A stretch of DNA of 10,909 bases from Aquimarina sp. (GCA_002697475.1 NZVW01000019.1:1-10909); one strand, 5' to 3'; shown: positions 1-6,258, numbered from the stretch's first letter. Numbers and translations are program-made. Notes: generated by a model from the sequence alone, not told the origin.

Positions 1-171
1 ATCCACCACTACAACCTTTTTTGTTTCGCTATTATTTATAGTCGCTAACCAAGTAATCAATAATATCATCCCTACAAAAATCAAAGGACTAAGAAAGGTC
101 ATGACTACAAACGTTTTATTTCGTACTCTGGCTATAAATTCTCTTTTAATGATTAAGGGAAGATTATTCAT
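1..171 (-). CDS. ABC-2/NatB-type transporter permease, N-terminal part (cut by window edge)
   Basis: The first 57 codons read without a stop from ATG at 171 to the left edge. The protein begins MNNLPLIIKREFIARVRNKT, followed by a hydrophobic helix at about residues 21-43, then a polar stretch and KKVVVVD at the edge. A short basic cytoplasmic start such as IIKREFIARVRNKTF followed by one helix and an extracytoplasmic domain is typical of NatB/ABC-2 permeases. The ATG lies inside the end of the upstream ATPase gene (8 bp overlap), so the two are almost certainly co-transcribed and translationally coupled. The likely role is the membrane half of an ABC exporter. The substrate cannot be read from this fragment: sodium export is the family namesake, but drug or lipid export is equally possible. 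The family call rests on this N-terminus and the neighbour. Confidence 0.8.
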   Translation of the reverse strand, partial: MNNLPLIIKREFIARVRNKTFVVMTFLSPLIFVGMILLITWLATINNSETKKVVVVD

Positions 172-1099
172 TTTCTGAAACGTTTTTAATGAATATTTCA
201 TTTACGGTCGGAATCACTTCGTTAAATCGCAATACCTGAGCTTGGGATGTGAGCAACGATAAAAGCTCATTAGGGCTTGTCCCATTGTTCAGCGTAATTC
301 TTAATTTTAATTGATCCTCAATGGTTTTGAAGTCCGCATTTTCAATCTCAAACTTCATTTTAAGTTGATCTAATACCAGACGATCATTATCGGATTTTAA
401 TCCCACTTCATAAACATTACCCTTGTATTGACGCTTAACATCTGTCAGCTTACCTTCTAGTAATTTATTTGATTTATTGATAAGAGCAATATGGTCGCAG
501 AGTTCCTCAACACTTTCCATTCTGTGAGTAGAAAATATGATCGTGGCTCCTTCAGCTTTAAGTTGTAGGATTTCATCTTTAATCACGTTGGCATTTACAG
601 GGTCAAAACCGCTAAAAGGTTCATCGAATATCAATAGCTTAGGCCTATGAAGCACGGTTACTATAAACTGTACTTTCTGTGCCATACCTTTAGACAGCTC
701 TTGTATTTTTTTACCCCACCAATGAGATATTTCAAATTTATCAAACCAATATTTTAGCCTTTCCTTTGCTTCATTTTTTGACAATCCTTTTAGCTGAGCC
801 AAATAAAGTGCTTGCTCCCCTACCTTCATACTCTTGTATAAACCTCTTTCTTCAGGGAGATAACCAATATCCTTTATATGTTTAGGTTGTAACCTTTCCT
901 GACCCAATAACACCTCTCCTTCATCAGGCATAGTTATTTGATTGATAATACGGATAAGCGTTGTTTTACCTGCACCATTGGGGCCTAATAACCCAAATAT
1001 ACTACCTTCAGGTACAGTAAGGCTTACATTATTAAGTGCGGTATATGAACCAAAATGTTTACTTACATTTTTTACTTCCAGTAAATTTGTCATTGACAT
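164..1099 (-). CDS. ABC transporter ATP-binding protein (NatA-like, DUF4162 C-terminus)
   Basis: This 311-residue protein is the nucleotide-binding subunit of an ABC exporter and powers the permease encoded just downstream. Walker A GPNGAGKT is at residues 39-46, the Q-loop region GYLPEERGLY at 79-88, the signature LSKGM at 135-139, Walker B LLIFDE at 155-160 with the D-loop SGFD after it, and the switch histidine at 192 (STHRME). Residues about 215-300 fit the DUF4162 domain found at the end of NatA-like ATPases. Two departures from the ABC consensus are visible: glutamate where the Q-loop glutamine is usual, and LSKGM instead of LSGGQ. From memory, both occur in this subfamily, so the protein is probably active. 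The start at 1099 is as annotated; ATG at 1093 (residue 3) is an equally good start. A weak TAnnnTTTG-like element lies at 1120-1128. The substrate is unknown. Confidence 0.93.
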   Translation of the reverse strand: MSMTNLLEVKNVSKHFGSYTALNNVSLTVPEGSIFGLLGPNGAGKTTLIRIINQITMPDEGEVLLGQERLQPKHIKDIGYLPEERGLYKSMKVGEQALYLAQLKGLSKNEAKERLKYWFDKFEISHWWGKKIQELSKGMAQKVQFIVTVLHRPKLLIFDEPFSGFDPVNANVIKDEILQLKAEGATIIFSTHRMESVEELCDHIALINKSNKLLEGKLTDVKRQYKGNVYEVGLKSDNDRLVLDQLKMKFEIENADFKTIEDQLKLRITLNNGTSPNELLSLLTSQAQVLRFNEVIPTVNEIFIKNVSENE

Positions 1100-1154
1100 G
1101 ATATTAAAGCAGAATATTACAAAAAATAAATTACTAATATCCTAAGATTCGCAG

Positions 1155-1211
1155 ATTAAACTAAGACGGTTTAATGAAATATGAATCCTCTATACGCCTT
1201 ATTTAGTTTAA
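1155..1211. repeat. Cluster of GTTTAA inverted-repeat half-sites upstream of the ABC ATPase
   Basis: ATTAAAC (1155-1161) and GTTTAAT (1169-1175) form a perfect 7-bp inverted repeat with a 7-nt spacer. A third element, TTAGTTTAA (1203-1211), is the exact reverse complement of TTAAACTAA (1156-1164). The cluster lies 56-112 bp upstream of the ATPase start and could be an operator. The composition is AT-rich, so chance is a real alternative. Confidence 0.3.
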
Positions 1212-1219
1212 CTCATTCT

Positions 1220-1263
1220 ATAAAAACAAAACCCACCCTGAATAACAGTGTATTAAGGATGGG
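1220..1263 (-). terminator. Rho-independent terminator for grpE-dnaJ (minus strand)
   Basis: Arms at 1232-1239 and 1256-1263 pair on the minus-strand RNA as CCCAUCCU with AGGGUGGG, including one G-U wobble. Four more pairs (1241-1244 with 1251-1254) follow after one mismatch. The stem is followed by TTTTGTTTTTAT, a good U-tract, on the minus strand only. It lies about 127 bp after the dnaJ stop codon. Confidence 0.75.
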
Positions 1264-1274
1264 AAAAAAATTGC

Positions 1275-1312
1275 TATGAAAAAGAAAAATTATCACTAAA
1301 TGTGCTAGTGAT
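1275..1312 (-). terminator. Weaker hairpin plus U-rich tail downstream of dnaJ
   Basis: ATCACTA (1292-1298) and TAGTGAT (1306-1312) form a perfect 7-bp stem with a 7-nt loop. On the minus strand it is followed by a U-rich run (TTTTTCTTTTTC after a short AT spacer). It could be the first of two tandem terminators for grpE-dnaJ or a structural element of a short transcript. The stem is AU-rich and therefore modest. Confidence 0.45.
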
Positions 1313-1389
1313 GTTTCAAATATACAAATTTTTCTTAATCAAAGGTTAATATTTTAAGACCTTAAAGCCAATAAATCAATGATTAGGGC

Positions 1390-2499
1390 TTAAGAAAACA
1401 TATCTTTTACCTTTTCAAAAAATGATTTATCCTCGTTATCCGGATTTGGCTGAAAGTGATCATCCTTTGACATTTTTTCAAAAAACTCACGTTGTTCTTT
1501 ACTCAATGTTTTAGGTGTCCATACATTAACATGAACTAAAAGGTCCCCTTTACCGTATCCATTGATACTAGGAATACCTTTACCTCGTAGGCGTAAGATC
1601 TTACCACTCTGTACTCCTTCTTCAATCTTAATACGTACTTTTCCTGATACGGTATCAATCTCTCTGGATGATCCTAGTGCTGCTTCGGAAAAACTAATGT
1701 ATAAATCATAATGAAGATTATCTCCTTCGCGTTGCAATTCAGCGTGTTCTAATTCTTCTATAGCCACCAGTAGATCACCGGCTATACCGTGACCAGGAGC
1801 TTCGTTACCTTTTCCTGTTACCTTTAACTGCATTCCATCTTCAACCCCAGCCGGTATTTTAATGCTAACGGTCTCTTCAGCAACTCTAAGCCCCTGAGCA
1901 TCTGCATCTGCAGGTTTACTGTCTATTACCTGTCCTGCACCTCCACAGGTATTACAAGTAGTAGAAGTCTGCATTCTACCCAGTATGGTGTTGGTTATTC
2001 TGGTCATTTGACCCGTACCATTACAAGTACCACAAGTTTTGTAGGTAGTTCCCGGAGCCTGAACTTTTCGCTTAACTTTTATTTTTTTCTCTACACCATT
2101 GGCGATTTCTTCGAGGGTTAATTTGACTCTGATACGCAGATTACTTCCCTTGACACGGCGTTGACGACCTCCGCCTCCTCCACCGAAGCCTCCAAAACCT
2201 CCAAAACCTCCAAAAATATCACCAAACTGACTGAAGATATCATCCATATTCATACCTCCACCACCAAAGCCTCCGCCTTCGAAAGCCTGATGACCAAACT
2301 GATCATATCTTGCACGTTTATCCGGATCACTTAAAACTTCATAAGCTTCAGCTGCCTTCTTAAACTTTTCTTCTGCTACAGTATCGCCAGGATTTTTATC
2401 CGGGTGATATTCTATGGCTTTCTTTCGGTATGCTTTTTTAATTTCAGCTTCTGATGCTCCCTTACTTATTCCCAGGATTTCATAAAAATCTTCCTTCAT
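1390..2499 (-). CDS. dnaJ: Chaperone protein DnaJ (Hsp40)
   Basis: DnaJ delivers unfolded proteins to DnaK in the cytoplasm and stimulates its ATPase. The J domain spans residues about 4-68 with the essential HPD at 32-34. A Gly/Phe-rich linker runs from about 75 to 112, and the C-terminal substrate-binding beta domains from about 120 to 345. The cysteine-rich region is unusual. Only two CXXCXGXG motifs are present (CGTCNGTG at 156-163 and CNTCGGAG at 182-189), matching motifs II and III. The positions of motifs I and IV hold KVQAPGTTYK and KPADADAQG, with no cysteines. The protein should therefore keep one zinc site instead of two. This may be a lineage trait, since the flanking sequence is otherwise well conserved. 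Length is 369 residues, close to the usual ~375. It follows grpE by 9 bp in one operon. The linker DNA holds three perfect 9-bp repeats. Confidence 0.96.
   Translation of the reverse strand: MKEDFYEILGISKGASEAEIKKAYRKKAIEYHPDKNPGDTVAEEKFKKAAEAYEVLSDPDKRARYDQFGHQAFEGGGFGGGGMNMDDIFSQFGDIFGGFGGFGGFGGGGGGRQRRVKGSNLRIRVKLTLEEIANGVEKKIKVKRKVQAPGTTYKTCGTCNGTGQMTRITNTILGRMQTSTTCNTCGGAGQVIDSKPADADAQGLRVAEETVSIKIPAGVEDGMQLKVTGKGNEAPGHGIAGDLLVAIEELEHAELQREGDNLHYDLYISFSEAALGSSREIDTVSGKVRIKIEEGVQSGKILRLRGKGIPSINGYGKGDLLVHVNVWTPKTLSKEQREFFEKMSKDDHFQPNPDNEDKSFFEKVKDMFS
2189..2215 (-). repeat. Three perfect 9-bp tandem repeats inside dnaJ
   Basis: The unit CCTCCAAAA occurs three times in a row on the plus strand. 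On the coding strand it encodes repeating Gly-Gly-Phe in the G/F linker. The unit is a multiple of three, so gain or loss of a copy would change linker length without a frameshift. Confidence 0.9.
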
Positions 2500-2508
2500 A
2501 TACTCAAT

Positions 2509-3054
2509 TTATTGTCCGGTTACTACTTTAGGAAAGCGAATTATTTTGTCTCCTAACTTGTATCCTTTTTCGATAACGTCTACGATTTTACCCTTAAGAT
2601 CCTCTGTTGGAGCTGGTATTTGAGTAATAGCCTCATGATCATCCGCATTAAAAGCATCTCCAGCTGACACTTCTACCTCCTCAAGGCCTTTATTTTTAAG
2701 AGTCTCCTTAAGTTTATTATGGATCAGCTCTATACCTTTGATCAGATTCTTATCCTCTGATTTTTCAATTTCTTTCCATGCTCGGTCAAAATCATCCAAA
2801 ACCGGAAGCATTGACACCATCACATCCTGACTTGCTGTCTTAAATAGCTCTAAACGCTCTTTTGAGGTTCTTTTTTTATAGTTTTCAAACTCAGCAAATA
2901 ATCTTAAAAATTTGTCTTTTTCCTTTTCTATTTCCTCCTTTAACTGAGTTTCTGTATCTACTTCTCCATTTTCTGAAGTATCTTCAACAGATGCATCTAA
3001 CACCTCTTCTACTTGATCTTTAACCTCTTCAGTATGTTTATCTTTCTTACTCAT
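2509..3054 (-). CDS. grpE: GrpE nucleotide exchange factor
   Basis: GrpE releases ADP from DnaK and so resets the DnaK-DnaJ cycle in the cytoplasm. The protein has 181 residues, a normal length. Residues 1-38 are acidic and probably disordered. Residues about 38-115 are strongly charged and heptad-like (KDKFLRLFAEFENYKKR at 47-63), matching the long coiled coil of the GrpE dimer. The C-terminal beta wing carries FNADDHEAI (135-143) and ends with GYKLGDKIIRFPKVVTG (164-180), the GrpE signature, with RFP where many homologues have RPA. It is first in an operon with dnaJ, whose ATG is 9 bp after the grpE stop. A TACTTTTG box (3094-3101) sits 40 bp upstream of the ATG. No CIRCE element is visible, so control by HrcA is not supported here. 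Confidence 0.97.
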   Translation of the reverse strand: MSKKDKHTEEVKDQVEEVLDASVEDTSENGEVDTETQLKEEIEKEKDKFLRLFAEFENYKKRTSKERLELFKTASQDVMVSMLPVLDDFDRAWKEIEKSEDKNLIKGIELIHNKLKETLKNKGLEEVEVSAGDAFNADDHEAITQIPAPTEDLKGKIVDVIEKGYKLGDKIIRFPKVVTGQ

Positions 3055-3093
3055 TGTAGCTAGTACGTTTTATAAGTTTTCGTTTTGAAGCAG

Positions 3094-3101
3094 CAAAAGT
3101 A
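3094..3101 (-). promoter_or_regulatory. Bacteroidota -7 element for grpE-dnaJ
   Basis: The minus strand reads TACTTTTG, an exact TAnnTTTG match. It would start transcription near 3088 and leave a leader of about 34 nt before the grpE ATG. No -33 TTTG is visible at the usual distance; that region is occupied by a tandem AATGTCAT repeat. Confidence 0.6.
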
Positions 3102-3117
3102 CTGCCATTTTTCGATA

Positions 3118-3133
3118 AATGTCATAATGTCAT
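3118..3133. repeat. Tandem 8-bp direct repeat AATGTCAT x2 upstream of grpE
   Basis: Two perfect adjacent copies of AATGTCAT (ATGACATT on the grpE strand) cover the place where the -33 element of the grpE promoter should be, 16 bp beyond its -7 box. This is a candidate activator or repressor site, or part of a non-standard promoter. No known regulator is recognised. Confidence 0.5.
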
Positions 3134-3180
3134 TGGAATATTTTAGTATTTATTTAAGACCACATCATTAACAAAACAAA

Positions 3181-3188
3181 TAATTTTG
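3181..3188 (+). promoter_or_regulatory. Bacteroidota -7 element for the YceI-like lipoprotein gene
   Basis: TAATTTTG is an exact TAnnTTTG match 31 bp before the ATG and would give a leader of about 25 nt. No clear -33 TTTG lies upstream. Confidence 0.55.
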
Positions 3189-3219
3189 ACACTGTTTTTA
3201 ACTAAAAACCTAATATTTT

Positions 3220-3891
3220 ATGAAAACTAGAGTAAACCAATTTTTAATAGTAGCGTTAATAGCCCTTACTGCTTTTTCTTGTAAAGATGAAAAGAAAAAT
3301 GAAGCAGAAGCTACTGCAGCAGAAGAAGTTAAAGAAGCTCCGGTAGAAGCTGTTGTTTATAATGTGGATGCTGCGAACAGTATGATCGAATGGACTGGTA
3401 AAAAACCAACCGGAGAGCACACAGGAACGATTAAAGTTGCTGACGGAACCGTGAAAACAAAATACGGAAAAGTAGAAAGTGGTAACTTCACTATAGACAT
3501 GACTTCTATTGAAGTTACTGATCTTGAAGGAGACGAAAAAACAAGTCTTGAAGGTCACTTAAAAGGTGAAGGTGAAGGTAAAGAAGATCATTTCTTTAAT
3601 GTAGCAGAACATCCTACTGCTAAGTTTGAAGTTACTGGTATTTCTGAAAAAGACGGACAAACTATGATTGACGGAAACTTAACTATCAAAGGGAAAACTA
3701 AGAATATTTCTTTCCCTGCAACAACTTCTGTTAATGATGATATGATGGAATTAACTTCAGATGTTTTTACTATTAACAGAACAGAATGGGGAGTTAATTA
3801 TGGTTCAAAATCAGTTTTTGAAAACTTAGGAGATAAGTTTATCAATGACGATGTTGAAGTAAAAATTACTGTTAAGGCTAAAAAGGCATAA
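3220..3891 (+). CDS. YceI-family lipoprotein
   Basis: This is a 223-residue envelope lipoprotein. Residues 1-20 are a lipoprotein signal peptide with lipobox TAFSC, which places the lipidated cysteine at 21. An acidic Glu/Ala-rich linker (about 22-44) leads to a YceI domain at about 47-220. Typical YceI stretches are present: YNVDAANSMIEWTGKKPTGEHTG (47-69, split here only for naming), DHFFNVAEHPTAKFEVT (123-139), LTIKGKTKNISFP (154-166) and RTEWGVNYGS (187-196). YceI proteins form a lipocalin-like beta barrel that binds a long isoprenoid chain such as a quinone or polyprenol tail; the exact role is not settled. The ligand here is inferred only from the fold. The gene is single, divergent from grpE, with its own -7 box and a strong terminator. 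The ATG at 3220 is fixed by the signal peptide. Confidence 0.93.
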   Translation: MKTRVNQFLIVALIALTAFSCKDEKKNEAEATAAEEVKEAPVEAVVYNVDAANSMIEWTGKKPTGEHTGTIKVADGTVKTKYGKVESGNFTIDMTSIEVTDLEGDEKTSLEGHLKGEGEGKEDHFFNVAEHPTAKFEVTGISEKDGQTMIDGNLTIKGKTKNISFPATTSVNDDMMELTSDVFTINRTEWGVNYGSKSVFENLGDKFINDDVEVKITVKAKKA

Positions 3892-3908
3892 CAAACGATT
3901 TTAATGAT

Positions 3909-3937
3909 AAAAAAGCTGTCTTAGGACAGCTTTTTTT
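3909..3937. terminator. Bidirectional terminator between yceI-like and epimerase genes
   Basis: A perfect 12-bp stem (3909-3920 with 3925-3936) encloses the tetraloop TTAG. The core is AGCTGTC/GACAGCT, with A-run and T-run flanks on both sides, so it works as a terminator on either strand. It lies 18 bp after the YceI stop and 5 bp beyond the stop of the convergent epimerase. Confidence 0.9.
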
Positions 3938-3941
3938 ATAT

Positions 3942-4853
3942 CTAAATTTTCTTTAGCAGATTAGCTATTGCTGGTTGAATATTATCATAGGTAAACATAT
4001 ATCCTGCTTCCTGTATTTTGTCTGAGGATACTCTTTGGCTATCAAACAAAAGTCTGTGCATTTTTCCTAACAAAAGATACATCACAAATCTGGGCACATT
4101 AGGCAGATATATCTTCTTATCCATCTCCTGGGCCGTACACTGAACAAGTTTATAATTCGCCACGGGATTAGGAGCAACTGCATTAAAAATTCCTGAAAGT
4201 TCCTGCTCTACAGCGTATAAGAATATTGCTGCAAGATCATCAACATGGATCCAGCTTTGCCATTGTTTACCACTGCCAAAAGCCGCTCCTAAACCATACT
4301 TAATTGGTTTAGCAAGTTTTGGATAAGCACCTCCTTTTGCTGATAACACCAACCCTATTCTCAAGATACAAACGTCAACATTTAATGCATTAAATTTTTC
4401 TACAGCATATTCCCATTTATTGACTACATCACCTAAAAAGCCCAAATCTTGTTCTTTACTGGTCTCCTTGTAATAATTTTGTAAAGAGCTTGGGTATATT
4501 CCTATGGCACTTGCAGAAACTATATGCCTTACAGTATGTTTCATGGTGCTAATACTTTCCAGCAACAAATTAGCACTTTTCACCCGGCTATTGATGATGG
4601 TTTTTCGGTATCCGGGCGTCCATCGCTTAGCTATTGTCGCTCCAACAAGATTAATAATCACCTCAACCTCATCAAAACAGGCAGTATCAATTTCACCTTT
4701 AGAAGGATTCCAATAATATCCCTGATAGTTTTCTTTTGAAACTATTTTCTTTTTACTGGTAGTAAGGTAATGTACTTTGAAACCGGCTTTATGACAAAGC
4801 TTCACAACTTTATTACCGATCATACCGGTAGCACCAGTTATTAAAACCTTCAT
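3942..4853 (-). CDS. TIGR01777/YfcH-type NAD(P)-binding epimerase family protein (DUF1731)
   Basis: This 303-residue protein belongs to the atypical SDR proteins close to E. coli YfcH. The dinucleotide-binding motif GATGMIG is at residues 7-13 of an N-terminal Rossmann fold. INLVGATIAKRWTP (67-80) and SASAIGIYP (113-121) are family landmarks, followed by RIGLVLS at 166-172 and GSGKQWQSWIHVDD at 193-206. Residues about 251-300 match the DUF1731 C-terminal domain. The substrate and reaction of this family are not established, so no pathway is assigned. A SulA-like cell-division role is an old annotation that the sequence does not support. The gene lies 99 bp after mnmD on the same strand. It could be read through from that operon or use its own promoter; a near-match TATTTTG at 4869-4875 is only suggestive. 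Length is normal. Confidence 0.9.
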   Translation of the reverse strand: MKVLITGATGMIGNKVVKLCHKAGFKVHYLTTSKKKIVSKENYQGYYWNPSKGEIDTACFDEVEVIINLVGATIAKRWTPGYRKTIINSRVKSANLLLESISTMKHTVRHIVSASAIGIYPSSLQNYYKETSKEQDLGFLGDVVNKWEYAVEKFNALNVDVCILRIGLVLSAKGGAYPKLAKPIKYGLGAAFGSGKQWQSWIHVDDLAAIFLYAVEQELSGIFNAVAPNPVANYKLVQCTAQEMDKKIYLPNVPRFVMYLLLGKMHRLLFDSQRVSSDKIQEAGYMFTYDNIQPAIANLLKKI

Positions 4854-4952
4854 AACATTCTTTTCCTACAAAATACGAAGAACACTATTAGAATTCCTAT
4901 AGCTTTATTAAAGGTTTAACAGAAGAATTGGGGTTAAATTTTTCTAAAGAAT

Positions 4953-5636
4953 TTATTTCAGCGCCCTAAGCATTTCTCTCTTACCGGGAGGCCCGGGAAG
5001 CCGCTCTACAGTAAAACCTACTTCCTGCATTGCTCTTCTAACGCTACCTTTTGCTGCGTATGTAACCAAAACACCATTATCATTCAACGCAGCAAACATT
5101 TTTTTAAAAATCTCTACAGTCCATAGCTCTGGTTGGACACGGGCGCCAAAGGCATCAAAATATACTAAATCAAATGCTTTCTGATCTTTTATTTCATCAA
5201 AAAACTGTTGTCGTTTCGTGAGACTAAATACAGAGCTTATTTTCTCTTCTGACTGCCAATCTGAAGTATGCATTTGCATAAAGGACTCCTGTTTTTCCTT
5301 GACAGAAAGTTCCTCAGGATAATTAAGCAGCTCTATTTCATCATTCTTTACAGGATATGCTTCCACTCCGGTATAATGAATATTTTGTTGGCGTTTTTCT
5401 GCTTCAAGAAAAGTAATAAAAGCATTTAAACCGGTTCCAAAACCAATTTCAAGAATTTTTAAAGGATTATAAGACCTTTGTTGCAGAATATAATCGAAGC
5501 CATTTTGTATAAACACATGCCTGGCCTCATTAATAGCTCCGTGTTTTGAATGATATTGTTCATTCCAATCCGGCAGATGGATTGTAGTAGATCCATCACC
5601 GGTTTTTATGATTTGTCGCTTAAGTTCTTCTTGCAT
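4953..5636 (-). CDS. mnmD: tRNA 5-(aminomethyl)-2-thiouridine methyltransferase MnmD
   Basis: MnmD uses S-adenosylmethionine to methylate the aminomethyl group on wobble U34, giving mnm5(s2)U in tRNAs that read purine-ending codons. Here it is a stand-alone methyltransferase of 227 residues, without the oxidoreductase domain fused to it in E. coli MnmC. The SAM-binding motif EIGFGTGLN is at 63-71, DLVYFDAFG at 156-164, and YHSKHGAINEA near the start (28-38). The C-terminal GPPGKREMLRA matches the family ending. Its ATG overlaps the stop of the upstream DUF4920 gene by one base (TAATG), so translation is probably coupled, although no functional link between the two products is known. The tail of the substrate pathway (MnmE/MnmG) is not in the window. 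Confidence 0.92.
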   Translation of the reverse strand: MQEELKRQIIKTGDGSTTIHLPDWNEQYHSKHGAINEARHVFIQNGFDYILQQRSYNPLKILEIGFGTGLNAFITFLEAEKRQQNIHYTGVEAYPVKNDEIELLNYPEELSVKEKQESFMQMHTSDWQSEEKISSVFSLTKRQQFFDEIKDQKAFDLVYFDAFGARVQPELWTVEIFKKMFAALNDNGVLVTYAAKGSVRRAMQEVGFTVERLPGPPGKREMLRALK

Positions 5637-6142
5637 TAATCTTTTTTAACAAGCACTGCATCCGCCACAAAAGAATATGTCTTTTTAGGCGTCTTTATCG
5701 CTGCAATTTCCTCTTCTGATTTCCCTGCATCTTCAGCAAAATGCTTTTGGTCCTCAACTGACATATCCGTTACATAAGCCTTACCCTGAACAATTACTTC
5801 TCTCCCTTCAATATCTTTAGGTACAAAAAAGCCATAATCCTTGAATTTTACCATGGTTTCATTTTGCTCATCCATGGCAACTTTCATCCAGCATCCTTTA
5901 GCTTTACAGACATCATTAACTTTACTGGTAAAGGCAACTTGTAACGTATCGCCCGTCTCCAGATTATCATAGGTAGATGCAATGGCATCCTGACTATAGA
6001 TTTTATCTAATTTTACCTCTCCTCCAAAGGCATCATATTGGTTTGGTTTTATTTTGTCACCATCCACAAAACTTTTGTCAGTATTGCTTTGACAGGCTAC
6101 AAGAACTAATGATGTCACAAAATATAGGATATTTTTTTTCAT
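5636..6142 (-). CDS. DUF4920 domain-containing lipoprotein
   Basis: This 168-residue lipoprotein has a signal peptide at residues 1-16 and lipobox LVAC, with the lipidated cysteine at 17. The rest fits DUF4920: a small beta-rich domain with the pair C79/C84 in VNDVCKAKGCWMKV, then MVKFKDYGFFVP (98-109) and a strand IVQGKAY (117-123). A helical charged insert with H134 precedes the C-terminal strand. The C-X4-C pair with nearby polar residues could bind a metal or form a disulfide, but the domain has no established function, so none is assigned. It is the first gene of a two-gene unit with mnmD. A near-consensus -7 box, TAAAATTG (6178-6185), lies upstream and overlaps one of the TTAGAA dyads, so this gene may share control with divergent ilvE. 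Confidence 0.88.
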   Translation of the reverse strand: MKKNILYFVTSLVLVACQSNTDKSFVDGDKIKPNQYDAFGGEVKLDKIYSQDAIASTYDNLETGDTLQVAFTSKVNDVCKAKGCWMKVAMDEQNETMVKFKDYGFFVPKDIEGREVIVQGKAYVTDMSVEDQKHFAEDAGKSEEEIAAIKTPKKTYSFVADAVLVKKD

Positions 6143-6182
6143 AATACGTGTTTATAATCAACTTAGGTAAAATTAAACAATT

Positions 6183-6195
6183 TTAGAATTTCTAA
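6183..6195. promoter_or_regulatory. TTAGAA dyad 1 in the ilvE / DUF4920 divergent region
   Basis: TTAGAA-T-TTCTAA is a perfect 6-bp inverted repeat with a 1-nt spacer. It sits 15 bp upstream of the ilvE -7 box and over the weak candidate -7 of the divergent gene. The half-site is the same as in the dyad at 6259-6270, which suggests a regulator binding both. Confidence 0.45.
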
Positions 6196-6210
6196 TTGCT
6201 CAGAAAAAAG

Positions 6211-6218
6211 TATTTTTG
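6211..6218 (+). promoter_or_regulatory. Bacteroidota -7 element for ilvE
   Basis: TATTTTTG matches TAnnTTTG exactly. Initiation near 6224 would leave a leader of about 60 nt that contains the second TTAGAA dyad. No -33 TTTG is seen at the standard spacing; a TTG at 6196-6198 is too close. Confidence 0.55.
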
Positions 6219-6258
6219 TGAAGTTTTACACGATATGCTTTCTTATGTTTTATCGTGA

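Larger units (their letters stand above)
1100..1389. other. Non-coding region between dnaJ and the ABC operon
   Basis: This stretch of 290 bp has no credible gene on either strand. From right to left (minus-strand direction) it contains a TATATTTG box (1317-1324), a 7-bp hairpin followed by a U-rich run (1292-1312), a G/C-rich terminator (1232-1263), and a cluster of three GTTTAA half-sites at 1155-1211 upstream of the ABC ATPase. It probably combines the 3' end of the grpE-dnaJ transcript with the promoter region of the ABC operon. Confidence 0.7.

Noticed and set aside
942..1145. A 67-residue plus-strand frame over the start of the ABC ATPase
   Set aside because: It is complementary to the Walker A region, and no protein features support it.
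3055..3219. A possible CIRCE (HrcA) operator upstream of grpE
   Set aside because: No TTAGCACTC-N9-GAGTGCTAA or close variant can be seen; the only structured element is the AATGTCAT direct repeat.
3256..3558. A 100-residue open frame on the minus strand inside the YceI-like gene
   Set aside because: It is antisense to a clearly coding gene, rich in Phe and Ser, has no domain pattern and no promoter; it is a shadow frame.
4887..4900. A third TTAGAA-like dyad upstream of the epimerase gene
   Set aside because: TTAGAATTCCTAT shares the left half with the ilvE sites, but the right half has two mismatches, so it is not a convincing member of the pair.
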